Assembly (NCBI RefSeq): GCF_047238185.1
Contig: NZ_JBDFMI010000001.1
Location: 3,100,001-3,164,000 of the forward strand
Length of the DNA stretch: 64,000 nt
DNA from: Bacillus_AD sp047238185
GTDB taxonomy: Bacteria > Bacillota > Bacilli > Bacillales > DSM-1321
Reading direction: 5' to 3'
Position numbers and translations under genes: made by a program. Below, one piece after another: positions 33,165 through 41,371 of the stretch (position 1 is the stretch's first letter; the number at the start of each line of letters is the position of its first letter). The notes under the pieces were generated by a model. The model was given only the letters and a program-made list of their open reading frames with translations, made no database searches and was not told the DNA's origin.

Positions 33165-35078
33165 TCAAGACCATCGCATCGGTCTTAACAATCTCAAACC
33201 GTTCAAGATGACTAAAATGGTACTTCCTTCATGGCCGATGACACCATATGGAAGATTGATGAATTGCAAGAAATTAGAGCAAATCAGCACAACGATTACA
33301 GTTAAAGAAAAAATGACATTTTGTTTTATGATCTTATTCATTTTTCTAGATAATAGCACCGCTTCAGCAATCAGGGAAAGATTGTTTTTCATAAGAACGA
33401 CATCTGCTGTTTCCAATGCGACATCCGTACCTTCCCCCATAGCAATCCCAATGGAAGCTGTCGCGAGTGCAGGAGCGTCATTAATGCCATCACCAACCAT
33501 CGCTACTGTTCCATACTCTTGCTTAAGCTTTTTCAATTCATCCACTTTTGTTTCAGGAAGGCACTCAGCCACATAACCATCAATATGGCTTTCTTCGGCA
33601 ATGGCTCTAGCCGTTGCCATGCCGTCACCTGTCAGCATGATTGTATGGACGCCGACAGACTTTAATTTTTCGATAGCCTCTATTGTTTCCTTCCGCACCA
33701 TATCCTTCAATGTAATGAGCCCAGCAATTCCTTTTTCATCCCGTACGTAAACGATTGTCTTTCCTTCTCCGGCCAATTTCTTGCCAATCCCATCCTGGAA
33801 TCTGTATGCTTCTTCCCTATCGACAAAATCAGCCTTGCCTACTTTCCATTGTTTTCCGCCAAATGTGGCTTGCGCGCCAAACCCGGAAATGTCTTCTGAT
33901 GTATCCGGCTTGATACATTCGATGCTCGTATGTTCACTTGCATATTTTACAATCGATTGCGCAAGTGGATGATTTGAATATTTTTCGACAGAAGCCACAT
34001 AAAGAAGGAACTCTTCCTTCGTAAGGTCATCCCTGAACAATACATCATTGACCTCTGGTTTTCCTTTAGTCAAAGTTCCCGTCTTATCCATGGCAATAGC
34101 CTTCAAGTTACCTAGATTTTCAATGTGCACTCCGCCTTTGAATAAAATCCCCCGGCGCGCGCCATTCGATATGGCTGAAAGAGTTGCAGGCATAATGGAT
34201 GCCGCCAATGCACAAGGTGACGCGACTACTAAAAGCACCATTGCCCGATACACCGTTTCATTCCAACTCCAACCCAAAACAAAATGTGGCAAAAACATCA
34301 TGATCCCAACCGCTATCAGTACAATATTGACATAAGTCCCTTCAAACTTTTCAATAAAAAGCTGTGACGGCGATTTTTCACTTTGTGCAGATTGTACAAG
34401 TTGAATGATTTTCTGGAAGAGTGTTTCTTCCTGCTCTTTTGTGATTTCAACAACAATAGTTCCACGCAGATTGACGGTACCGGCAAATACTTCATCGCTT
34501 TCCTTTTTGCTGACAGGCAGTGATTCCCCCGTTATGGCAGCTTCATCTATATGTGTAGAGCCGTCAACAATCATTCCATCAGAAGGTACACGTTCTCCGG
34601 CTTTAATCAAAATTCTGTCACCTATTTGCAAATCGGCAACCGCCACTTTTCGTTCCTTGCCATCCAACTGAAGCAAGATTGCCTCTTCAGGCTGCAATTC
34701 CATGAGAGAGGAAATTTCTTTATGGCTCTTATTCATTGTGTACGTTTCGAGAGCGCCACTCAGTGAAAAGATAAAAATAAGAATGGCTCCTTCTGTCCAG
34801 TATCCAATAATCGAAGATCCGATGGCTGCCAAAATCATTAAAATCTCAACATTCAGACGCTTACTTTCAATTGTATCTATTATTCCTTCTTTCGCCTTGG
34901 CATATCCGCCAATTACAAAAGCCAAAATGAACAATATAATTGATAATGTTTGTTCGTGATTGTTGGATAAAATCCATCCTGCCAAAATAAAGATGCCGCT
35001 GACTATAGCAGCTATCAGTTCAATGTGCTCCCTAATGATCCCCCATATATTGCCTTCATTCTGAGTTGTCTCCCCCAT
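33165..35078 (-). CDS. pfeT: P1B-4-type metal-exporting ATPase (PfeT/ZosA-like)
   Basis: 637 aa, the same length as B. subtilis PfeT (formerly ZosA). Catalytic aspartate in AMDKTGTLTKGKPEV, actuator TGES, nucleotide-binding NHPLAQ, hinge VAMVGDGINDAPALA. The metal-site motif in helix 6 is SPC (VASPCALAAS) and helix 8 carries HEGST; this SPC plus HEGxT pair marks the P1B-4 subgroup, which handles Fe(II), Co(II) or Zn(II). No N-terminal heavy-metal-binding domain. GGGAGGATTAGT precedes the ATG. Three Fur/PerR-like boxes lie upstream, in line with control of iron efflux by PerR or Fur. Metal specificity inferred. Confidence 0.88.
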   Translation of the reverse strand: MGETTQNEGNIWGIIREHIELIAAIVSGIFILAGWILSNNHEQTLSIILFILAFVIGGYAKAKEGIIDTIESKRLNVEILMILAAIGSSIIGYWTEGAILIFIFSLSGALETYTMNKSHKEISSLMELQPEEAILLQLDGKERKVAVADLQIGDRILIKAGERVPSDGMIVDGSTHIDEAAITGESLPVSKKESDEVFAGTVNLRGTIVVEITKEQEETLFQKIIQLVQSAQSEKSPSQLFIEKFEGTYVNIVLIAVGIMMFLPHFVLGWSWNETVYRAMVLLVVASPCALAASIMPATLSAISNGARRGILFKGGVHIENLGNLKAIAMDKTGTLTKGKPEVNDVLFRDDLTKEEFLLYVASVEKYSNHPLAQSIVKYASEHTSIECIKPDTSEDISGFGAQATFGGKQWKVGKADFVDREEAYRFQDGIGKKLAGEGKTIVYVRDEKGIAGLITLKDMVRKETIEAIEKLKSVGVHTIMLTGDGMATARAIAEESHIDGYVAECLPETKVDELKKLKQEYGTVAMVGDGINDAPALATASIGIAMGEGTDVALETADVVLMKNNLSLIAEAVLLSRKMNKIIKQNVIFSLTVIVVLICSNFLQFINLPYGVIGHEGSTILVILNGLRLLRPMRWS

Positions 35079-35098
35079 ACTAATCCTCCCGTTCTTAT

Positions 35099-35113
35099 TT
35101 ATAATTATTTTAA
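35099..35113. promoter_or_regulatory. PerR/Fur-like box next to the ATPase start
   Basis: TTATAATTATTTTAA matches the PerR consensus TTATAATnATTATAA at 13 of 14 defined positions. It lies 20 bases before the ATPase ATG, a position suited to repression of that gene. Confidence 0.65.
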
Positions 35114-35212
35114 TTTAATTTTATATTTACCTTATTTTTTTCTACAACCTGTATATAAAAGATACCAAAATCTAATCAAACCGTCAATCTAATTGATAAA
35201 AATTATATTCTA

Positions 35213-35231
35213 ATTGATAATACTTATCAAT
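35213..35231. promoter_or_regulatory. Fur-like palindrome (19 bp)
   Basis: ATTGATAA-TAC-TTATCAAT is a perfect inverted repeat whose core differs from the 7-1-7 Fur consensus TGATAATnATTATCA at one position. Confidence 0.65.
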
Positions 35232-35267
35232 AAAACTTTATTTTATCTTAATTAAACACTTAATAAA

Positions 35268-35282
35268 TGATAATAATTATTA
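35268..35282. promoter_or_regulatory. Fur-like box
   Basis: TGATAATAATTATTA matches the Fur 7-1-7 consensus at all but one defined position. It lies about 130 bases before the secreted-protein gene, so it could regulate either direction. Confidence 0.6.
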
Positions 35283-35410
35283 TGTAATCATTATGCAAAA
35301 TTAGTATTAGAGATTCCCTTTTTTTACTCCTTCTGCTTCGAAAGCAGAGTAAACATTGGATTAATAACAAATACTATCGGCATTCAATTATGAAATATAA
35401 AGGAGAAATT

Positions 35411-36064
35411 ATGTTGAAAAAAATATGTATAAAAAGTGCAGTTATCTGTTTCTCAACAATCATCATTATGATGTACACAATGCCCCAAATCAGCGCTGAA
35501 ACGATGCAGCCTGAACAATCCTCTTATAATTCAGACTTCGGATTAAGATGTGGCATGAGAAAACTTTGGATTGATCATACTTTTTGGACCAAAAGCTACA
35601 TCGTAAGTGCCCTAGAAAATTTGCCGGATAAGGAAAAAGTGTTAGCCCGATTACTTAAGAATCAAAAAGATATCGGAAATGCCATTAAACCATACTATGG
35701 TGAAGCAGCAGGAGACGAACTTACAAAGCTCTTAACAGAACATATCCTCATTGCAGGAAAAATAGTGGACGCAGCCCAAAAAGGAGAGCAGGGAAATCTT
35801 AAGGCATTGGATGCAGAATGGCATAGGAATGCAGATGAGATTGCTGAATTCCTAAGTAAGGCGAATCCCTACTGGTCATACGCAAACTTAAAAAATCTTT
35901 TGTATATACACCTGAAATTTGTTGCTGATCAAGCTGTAACCAGACTGAAAAAGGACTACGATGCTGAAATTGAAGCATTTGACGAAGGAGAAGATCATAT
36001 TCTCAAATTGGCAGATGCCTTGTCTGAAGGGATTATTAAGCAATTCCCTCAAAAATTTAAATAA
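35411..36064 (+). CDS. Secreted helical-bundle protein of unknown function, iron-box linked
   Basis: 217 aa with a signal peptide (ICIKSAVICFSTIIIMMYT..., likely cleavage after ISA). The mature part is nearly all helix. Conserved-looking His/Glu positions are LWIDHTFWTKSYIVSAL, LLTEHILIAGKIVDAA, AEWHRNADEIAEFL and YIHLKFVADQAVTRL, an arrangement seen in a group of exported Bacillus proteins that databases often mislabel. I know no proven function; the His/Glu helix pattern could bind metal. Start at the ATG at 35411 after AAAGGAG; an earlier ATG at 35390 lacks a site. Divergent from the pfeT-like gene across three Fur/PerR boxes. Confidence 0.7.
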   Translation: MLKKICIKSAVICFSTIIIMMYTMPQISAETMQPEQSSYNSDFGLRCGMRKLWIDHTFWTKSYIVSALENLPDKEKVLARLLKNQKDIGNAIKPYYGEAAGDELTKLLTEHILIAGKIVDAAQKGEQGNLKALDAEWHRNADEIAEFLSKANPYWSYANLKNLLYIHLKFVADQAVTRLKKDYDAEIEAFDEGEDHILKLADALSEGIIKQFPQKFK

Positions 36065-36075
36065 TACTAGATACG

Positions 36076-36100
36076 GCCCAAATATACTTTGGGCTTTTTA
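36076..36100 (+). terminator. Terminator after the secreted helical protein gene
   Basis: GCCCAAA-TATAC-TTTGGGC-TTTTTA. Confidence 0.85.
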
Positions 36101-36130
36101 TTTGTCTCTATTGCTTTAAACCTCAAAGGA

Positions 36131-36158
36131 ACAAAGAAAGGATAATCGTCATATTCTA
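36131..36158 (+). promoter_or_regulatory. Sigma-K-type promoter of the collagen-like gene
   Basis: AC at 36131-36132, a 17-base spacer, then CATATTCTA at 36150-36158, an exact match to the sigma-K pattern AC-N17-CATAnnnTA. Sigma K drives late mother-cell genes, including spore coat and exosporium genes, which fits the product. Confidence 0.7.
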
Positions 36159-36171
36159 TATCTATGGTTTA

Positions 36172-37518
36172 ATGAAACATCTGTCCAAGGATGTGAGGAA
36201 TTTGATATGTCATAAATGCGGAAGAAAAACACCTGATTACTGTGTATGTCAAATGTGCGGTATTGTTCCCGTTCCATTAATTGGCCCTACTGGGAACACA
36301 GGCACTACCGGGGCTACTGGAACAACGGGAGCTATCGGAAACACAGGCGCCACTGGGGCTACTGGGCCTATTGGAAACACAGGCGCTACTGGACCTGCTG
36401 GCTCTTCCGGCGCTATCGGAAACACGGGCGCCACCGGGGCTATCGGGCCTGCTGGTGCTACCGGCCCTATCGGAAACAGAGGTGCCACTGGGGCTACTGG
36501 TTCTACCGGCCCTATTGGAAACACAGGCGCTACTGGGGCTACCGGGCCTGCTGGTCCTAACGGCCCTATCGGAAACACAGGCGCTACTGGGGCTACCGGG
36601 CCTGCTGGTCCTAACGGCCCTATCGGAAACACAGGTGCAACTGGGGCTACTGGTTCTACCGGCCCTATTGGAATCACAGGCGCTACTGGGGCCACCGGGC
36701 CTGCTGGCGCTATCGGAATCACAGGCGCCACTGGGGCTACTGGGCCTGCTGGTGCTACCGGCCCTACCGGAAACACAGGTGCCACTGGGGCTACTGGGCT
36801 TGCTGGTGCTACCGGCCCTATCGGCGACACAGGCGCCACTGGGGTTACAGGACCTGCTGGTGCTATCGGAATCACAGGCGCCACTGGGGTTACAGGACCT
36901 GCTGGCTCTTCCGGCCCTATTGGAAACACAGGTGCAACTGGGGCTACCGGGCCTGCTGGGGCTACCGGCGCTATCGGAATCACAGGCGCCACTGGGGCTA
37001 CCGGGCCTGCTGGCGCTACCGGGGCTATCGGAAACACAGGTGCTACCGGGGCTATCGGGCCTGCTGGCGCTACTGGAAGCACCGGACCAGGTGGGGCTAC
37101 AGGACTTCTTAATCAAATTGTATTCGGTACAAATGCTGAATTGCCTCTCCAACTCTCTACTCCGCCTACCGCGGTAGATTTATCTTCTGTTACAATCACT
37201 GTCTCTAATGCGGCCAACATAGTGTTTTTGACAGTTTCCATCGACTCGGAAACAAGTTCATCCAATGTAGGAACTGTCCCTCTTAGGGGAAATACTATGT
37301 TGTACAGCGTCACAAGAACTGCTCCCAGCCAATTCATAAGGGCCGTCGGGGATACAGACTTTGACAATAACGTCACAACTTTTACGATGAGAGACCAGCC
37401 GGGCATCGGTACATTTACCTATACTTTAACCGGCAGCCTTATTCAATCGACGCCTCCCGCAATGAATGAAGTTATAAAAACCATCGTCTTCTCAGCCGAA
37501 GAAATCGGTCCCGTATAA
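36172..37518 (+). CDS. Collagen-like exosporium glycoprotein (BclA-like)
   Basis: 448 aa in three parts: a cysteine-rich N-terminus (about residues 1-37, with C-x-x-C pairs in ICHKCGRKTPDYCVCQMCG), about 91 uninterrupted G-X-Y triplets (about 38-311, mostly GATGPAG, GNTGATG and similar), and a beta-rich C-terminal domain of about 137 residues like the BclA jelly-roll head. BclA-type proteins form hair-like filaments on the spore surface. The repeated GATG/GNTG threonines are potential O-glycosylation sites. ATG 36172 has no ribosome binding site and lies only about 7 bases past the expected sigma-K start, so the in-frame TTG at 36202, after AAGGATGTGAGG, may be the true start. Low-complexity repeats may vary between strains. 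Confidence 0.85.
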   Translation: MKHLSKDVRNLICHKCGRKTPDYCVCQMCGIVPVPLIGPTGNTGTTGATGTTGAIGNTGATGATGPIGNTGATGPAGSSGAIGNTGATGAIGPAGATGPIGNRGATGATGSTGPIGNTGATGATGPAGPNGPIGNTGATGATGPAGPNGPIGNTGATGATGSTGPIGITGATGATGPAGAIGITGATGATGPAGATGPTGNTGATGATGLAGATGPIGDTGATGVTGPAGAIGITGATGVTGPAGSSGPIGNTGATGATGPAGATGAIGITGATGATGPAGATGAIGNTGATGAIGPAGATGSTGPGGATGLLNQIVFGTNAELPLQLSTPPTAVDLSSVTITVSNAANIVFLTVSIDSETSSSNVGTVPLRGNTMLYSVTRTAPSQFIRAVGDTDFDNNVTTFTMRDQPGIGTFTYTLTGSLIQSTPPAMNEVIKTIVFSAEEIGPV

Positions 37519-37852
37519 GCCTCCTACTAAAAAACGATCTATATTAAAAAAGATGGCTGCGCAGCATTCAAACGCAGCCATCTTTAATTCAAACCATAAT
37601 TCCCATTCAGTTATGATAAAGCATTGGGACTGCACAATTCTTCACAACTCATATCAACCTCCCCTCGCAAGCATTCTCTCTCGATTGTATTGCCCGACAT
37701 TTCAAGATGCCACCATTGAGCCGAGTTATCTACTCGTTTGGATATATATTGAATCCAGCTCTTTATGACTCTTCAAAACAACTATTTATGTAAAAATATT
37801 AAAAGGAGTATCTCTTTTCATATAGAAAAAATAGAGGAAGGGGGGATTTTAT
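37519..37852. other. Intergenic region after the collagen-like gene
   Basis: Contains the collagen-like gene's terminator and the leader of the next acetyltransferase. The frame at 37553-37768 begins inside that terminator and is not called. Confidence 0.5.
37549..37585 (+). terminator. Terminator after the collagen-like gene
   Basis: AAAGATGGCTGCG and CGCAGCCATCTTT form a perfect 13-bp stem with an 11-base loop. Confidence 0.85.
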
Positions 37853-38365
37853 ATGTTCATTGAAACTAGAAGGCTGCAGATTCGGTTATTTGAACCCAGT
37901 GATTGGCCGTCACTTTATACATACACTTCAAATGGTCACGTAATGAAGTATATACCAGAAGGAACGCTTTCCGAGGATGAGGCGAAAACCTTCGTGAATG
38001 ATCATCTCGGCGATGATGCCAAATACTTTCCTGTTGTTTTAAAAGCGGGCGGGGCTATGATAGGGCATATCGTTTTCCATCCATACTTCGGAGACCATAC
38101 TTATGAGATTGGGTGGGTGTTTAACCCTGACTACCATAACAAGGGGTACGCGACTGAAGCAGCCCGTGCTATATTGGATTTCGGTTTTAACAAGATGAAG
38201 CTGCATAGGATAGTAGCCACTTGCCAGCCGCAAAACGAACCTTCCTTCCGTGTAATGGAAAAAATCGGCATGAGAAGGGAAGGATTTTTCAAAAAGTGCA
38301 TTCCTCATGAAAGTGAATGGTGGGATGAGTATTATTACGCCATTTTGAGCGAGGAATTTCAGTAG
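37853..38365 (+). CDS. GNAT acetyltransferase (RimJ/RimL type)
   Basis: 170 aa. N-terminal IETRRLQIRLFEPSDWPSLY, acetyl-CoA loop VFNPDYHNKGYATEAARAIL (N-K-G-Y-A/G variant) and C-terminal KLHRIVATCQPQNEPSFRVM with KIGMRREGFFKK, the ribosomal-protein-acetyltransferase pattern. GGAAGGGGGG lies about 7 bases before the ATG. Substrate unknown. Confidence 0.88.
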   Translation: MFIETRRLQIRLFEPSDWPSLYTYTSNGHVMKYIPEGTLSEDEAKTFVNDHLGDDAKYFPVVLKAGGAMIGHIVFHPYFGDHTYEIGWVFNPDYHNKGYATEAARAILDFGFNKMKLHRIVATCQPQNEPSFRVMEKIGMRREGFFKKCIPHESEWWDEYYYAILSEEFQ

Positions 38366-38445
38366 AAAAGGAACTCGGGGATTCTTAAATAATAATATCG
38401 TTCCTTGGATGATAAAACGTGTTAGCGAGCATTCGGCACAGAAAT

Positions 38446-38470
38446 AAGAAGCCATAAGGGCTTCTTTTTC
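38446..38470. terminator. Bidirectional terminator
   Basis: AAGAAGCC-ATAAG-GGCTTCTTTTTC. Lies between the convergent acetyltransferase gene and the 50-aa gene. Confidence 0.8.
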
Positions 38471-38477
38471 TTTCGTG

Positions 38478-38630
38478 TTATAAATTTTCATTCACTTGCC
38501 CAATCTCCTTGGCAGCCAACAATAGATTGGCTTCTTCCTGTTTCCTTAGCTTATCGATTGAATCACCCGCATGCTTAAGATCATTTTTCACTAATTCTTT
38601 TTCTTTATAGCCATCGTTTTGCTTATTCAT
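38478..38630 (-). CDS. Small hypothetical protein (50 aa)
   Basis: Minus-strand 50-codon gene with AAAAGGGG nine bases before its ATG. The product is polar, helical and charged (MNKQNDGYKEKELVKNDLKH..., ending AAKEIGQVNENL). It resembles the short Lys/Glu-rich peptides common in sporulating Bacillaceae. No family assigned. The terminator lies immediately downstream. Confidence 0.55.
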   Translation of the reverse strand: MNKQNDGYKEKELVKNDLKHAGDSIDKLRKQEEANLLLAAKEIGQVNENL

Positions 38631-38725
38631 AGGATTTGCCCCTTTTCAGCATTTGTTATGTCTTTATCATTACTGTTCGATCATTTGTGACATTTTATTC
38701 ACCATTTATGGAGCAAACAAGCCAT

Positions 38726-38756
38726 AATAAAAAGAAGCCTATTGCCCTGGCTCCTT
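38726..38756 (-). terminator. Terminator after the lipoprotein gene
   Basis: Minus strand GGAGCC-AGGGCAATA-GGCTTC (one wobble pair) followed by TTTTTATT. Confidence 0.6.
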
Positions 38757-38787
38757 AAAAAAGCAAATTGGCTGCAGCAACCTTGTT

Positions 38788-39237
38788 TTATTCTTTGACT
38801 GATAGAACAACGTCCGCATAAAACCTGCCATCCAATGTTAGTTCATAGCGCCATAAACCACTTTTGGGAATGGCAAAGGTTGCCGTGAATCGCCCTAGTG
38901 TTGAGTATCCCTGCGAAGGCTCCACTATTTTTTCAGGAGGCAAGACATTTATTTTTTCACCTGTTTCTTTATGCTGGGCATGAATAGCCAATTCTTTCCC
39001 TTTAAAGTCATCAAAAGCGGCAGTGAAATGGAATAGGTAGCCAAAAGGCTTCCCCGCTGAAAGGTAGGGATCCGGTGCAACACTCAATAAAACCTTTCCA
39101 TCTTTCTTATATTCATTCCGCACTGCCCAATTTACTTTTTCTTCTTTTTCTTGCTCCTTTTCAGTTTCTATTGAGCAGGCTGATAATGCAAATAGTGCTG
39201 CTATAAGCAAGCTGCCTATTATCCAGGATTTTCTCAT
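38788..39237 (-). CDS. Lipoprotein of unknown function (149 aa)
   Basis: Signal peptide IIGSLLIAALFALSAC with the lipobox at about residue 21, then a Glu/Lys-rich linker and a beta-sandwich-like domain (VNWAVRNEYKKDGKVLLSVA..., ending SGLWRYELTLDGRFYADVVLSV). The terminal strand pattern recalls YtkA-like or FixH-like exported domains, but I cannot be sure. Start at the ATG at 39237 after GGGAGGGATGGG; the longer in-frame start at 39285 would spoil the signal peptide. Confidence 0.7.
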   Translation of the reverse strand: MRKSWIIGSLLIAALFALSACSIETEKEQEKEEKVNWAVRNEYKKDGKVLLSVAPDPYLSAGKPFGYLFHFTAAFDDFKGKELAIHAQHKETGEKINVLPPEKIVEPSQGYSTLGRFTATFAIPKSGLWRYELTLDGRFYADVVLSVKE

Positions 39238-39261
39238 GCCATCCCATCCCTCCCTTTCCAT

Positions 39262-39299
39262 AAAAAAGAGGAACTGCCAAAGCAACTCCTCTTCCTTTT
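39262..39299 (-). terminator. Terminator at the end of the gmu operon
   Basis: Minus strand AGAGGAGTTGC-TTTG-GCAGTTCCTCT then TTTTTT. It lies 100 bases past the last gene of the operon. Confidence 0.75.
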
Positions 39300-39399
39300 A
39301 TAAACTAATTCTTTTTTCAACCACATATTCCTCTTTTAATTGTCAGGAAATCAAAAAAACGTATAATATCCTTTGCGCTTTGCATAAGCAGCTTGTCAG

Positions 39400-40359
39400 T
39401 TACATATTCGACACGATTAATTCGAGTAAGCCCTCCACCATAAAATTTCCGAAGTTTGCAGGAAGTATAAAATGATCCCCTTTTTTCAGGCTATATTCCT
39501 TAAAGCCATGTTTTAAGGTACCCTCGCCTTTAATGACACTGCATAAAGTATACGTTCCCAATTTCTCAAATGATGCACATCCTGTCATTTCCCATTTGTA
39601 GACAGAAAAGAAATCGGATTCTATAAATGTAGTGATTACCGCATGTTCCCTTTTCTCTTCAACAGGGTCTATGCCCACAATGGATTGGGGAATTTTTATA
39701 ACATCAAGTGCTTTATCAAGATGGAGTTCCCTTATGTTGCCCTCTTCATCTTTTCTATGATAGTCAAAGATTCGATAGGTTGTATCCGAACTTTGCTGTG
39801 TTTCTAGAATAAACGTACCCTCACATAAAGCATGGACTGTTCCGCTTGGCACATAAAAAAAGTCTCCAGGCTTGATTTTAATGCGCTGCAGCAACTCATT
39901 CCAGTTCCCTTCCGACATTTGTCTCTTCCATTCTTCCCTTGTTCGGGCAGTATGCCCTAAAATCAATTCGGCATCTTCTTTACAATCAATGACATACCAG
40001 CATTCCGTTTTACCTAATTCTCCATTTTCATGGGCTTTGGCATAGGCATCATCGGGATGCACCTGGACGGATAAATCCATATTGGCATCCAGGATTTTCG
40101 TCAGCAAAGGGAACATTTTTTCTTTAGGATGTCCGAATAAGCCAGGATGTTCTTCCCATAATTCCTTTAATGATTTTCCTGCAAAAGAACCGTTTAGGAT
40201 GATCGATAGTCCTTGTGGATGTGCTGAAACAGCCCAGCACTCTCCTGTAAGCTCTGAAGGAATTTCATAGCCATAGCGATCGCGCAATGCTGTTCCACCC
40301 CATAATCTTTCTTTGAACACCGGTTGTAAAAATAAAGGTTCCAATCGTTTCACCTCCAT
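39400..40359 (-). CDS. gmuF: Mannose-6-phosphate isomerase, class I (GmuF/ManA)
   Basis: 319 aa, the length of Bacillus class I enzymes. Interconverts mannose-6-P and fructose-6-P. Zinc and active-site blocks are LSVQVHPDDAYAKAHENGEL, with GKTECWYVID, and KPGDFFYVPSGTVHALCEG followed by LETQQSSDTTYRIFDY. The ATG directly follows the stop of the preceding kinase gene. As the last enzyme of the operon it feeds mannose units from glucomannan into glycolysis. Confidence 0.92.
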   Translation of the reverse strand: MEVKRLEPLFLQPVFKERLWGGTALRDRYGYEIPSELTGECWAVSAHPQGLSIILNGSFAGKSLKELWEEHPGLFGHPKEKMFPLLTKILDANMDLSVQVHPDDAYAKAHENGELGKTECWYVIDCKEDAELILGHTARTREEWKRQMSEGNWNELLQRIKIKPGDFFYVPSGTVHALCEGTFILETQQSSDTTYRIFDYHRKDEEGNIRELHLDKALDVIKIPQSIVGIDPVEEKREHAVITTFIESDFFSVYKWEMTGCASFEKLGTYTLCSVIKGEGTLKHGFKEYSLKKGDHFILPANFGNFMVEGLLELIVSNM

Positions 40360-41256
40360 CTACATGTATCCTTCTTTTACTTGTTTGCGATACGCATCCA
40401 CTGCTAAAAGAAGGGCACCTGTGATTCCGGCGTTATCTCCCAAACCCGGGTTGACAATATACCCGCTACCATCATCTACTATTTCTGATACATCCAAATA
40501 GCCGTTCAGCAGCTCTCGAAGGTGTTTTTGTACAAAAGGGATTATTTGCGCTTGTTTCATGACACCGCCACCAAGAATGATTCTCTTTGGCGAGAGGATC
40601 AATAGATATTGCATGAGTGCCTGAGCTAGGTAATAGCCTTCCAAATCCCACACTTCTTCCTTTTCCTGCAATAAATGTCCTTTTTTCCCCCATCGTTCTT
40701 CTATAGCCGGCCCTGATGCAAGCCCTTCCAGACAATCCTTATGATAAGGGCATGTTCCAACAAATGGATCATCTTTATGCCGTTTAATTAAAATATGGCC
40801 CATCTCCGGATGAGATAAGCCTTGAAGAAGGGTTCCATTGACGACGGCTCCTCCGCCGATACCGGTTCCGACCGTTACGTATAGACAACTATCCAACCCT
40901 TTTGCTGCACCTAAAGTAGCTTCACCAAGCGCTGCTACATTTACATCGGTATTGAGCCCTATTGGGATATGTAAATGTTCCTTCAAATCTTTAATCATAG
41001 AATAGTTTTTCCATTTAACTTTCGGTGGCGATGTGATTGTTCCATATTGAGGATCATCTTCATTTACAATAACGGGACCAAAGGATCCAATTCCAATCGC
41101 ACTTATTTGCTTTTTCTTAAAAAAAGCAATGACCTGATCCATTGTTTCCCCGGGATCAGTAGTAGGAATCTCCATTCTTTCCAGCACCGTTCCATCTTCA
41201 TAGCCATAGGCGCAAACAAATTTTGTCCCTCCTGCCTCAATTGCTCCCAAAAGCAT
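40360..41256 (-). CDS. gmuE: ROK-family fructokinase/mannokinase (GmuE)
   Basis: 298 aa. ROK features: phosphate-binding GAIEAGGTKF, adenosine/sugar region YVTVGTGIGGGAVVNG, then LSHPEMGHILIKRH and the zinc-binding C-x-H-x-x-C in GTCPYHKDCLEGLASGPA. Phosphorylates fructose or mannose. AGGAGG precedes the ATG. Separated from gmuD by 115 bases that hold a GC-rich hairpin, and abutting gmuF. Confidence 0.92.
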   Translation of the reverse strand: MLLGAIEAGGTKFVCAYGYEDGTVLERMEIPTTDPGETMDQVIAFFKKKQISAIGIGSFGPVIVNEDDPQYGTITSPPKVKWKNYSMIKDLKEHLHIPIGLNTDVNVAALGEATLGAAKGLDSCLYVTVGTGIGGGAVVNGTLLQGLSHPEMGHILIKRHKDDPFVGTCPYHKDCLEGLASGPAIEERWGKKGHLLQEKEEVWDLEGYYLAQALMQYLLILSPKRIILGGGVMKQAQIIPFVQKHLRELLNGYLDVSEIVDDGSGYIVNPGLGDNAGITGALLLAVDAYRKQVKEGYM

Positions 41257-41317
41257 GGCAGCACCTCCTATATGACATTGGTTATCTACACGCCGGGTTC
41301 CTTAAAGCATCTTATTT

Positions 41318-41352
41318 GCAAGGGAGATGGCTTTCCGCTCCCTCTCCCTTGC
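41318..41352 (-). other. Intercistronic hairpin between gmuD and gmuE
   Basis: GCAAGGGAGA and TCTCCCTTGC form a perfect 10-bp stem, 15-base loop, without a T tract. It may be an mRNA processing or stability element that sets expression of the upstream PTS/glycosidase genes relative to the kinase and isomerase. Confidence 0.55.
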
Positions 41353-41371
41353 ACTATAGCTGTACTATTCC

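Larger units (their letters stand above)
35079..35410. other. Divergent regulatory region between the pfeT-like gene and a secreted protein gene
   Basis: About 330 very AT-rich bases that appear wholly regulatory: three Fur/PerR-like boxes (entries below) spread from the ATPase side to the middle. Confidence 0.6.

Noticed and set aside
36249..37177. Several long open frames on both strands across the collagen-like gene (up to about 298 codons)
   Set aside because: They are by-products of the GC-rich G-X-Y codon repeats; low-complexity translations and no ribosome binding sites. The repeat pattern is also not a CRISPR array: no spacers, and unit length follows codons.
38039..38491. 150-codon minus-strand frame
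   Set aside because: Antisense to a clear GNAT acetyltransferase and running through a terminator.
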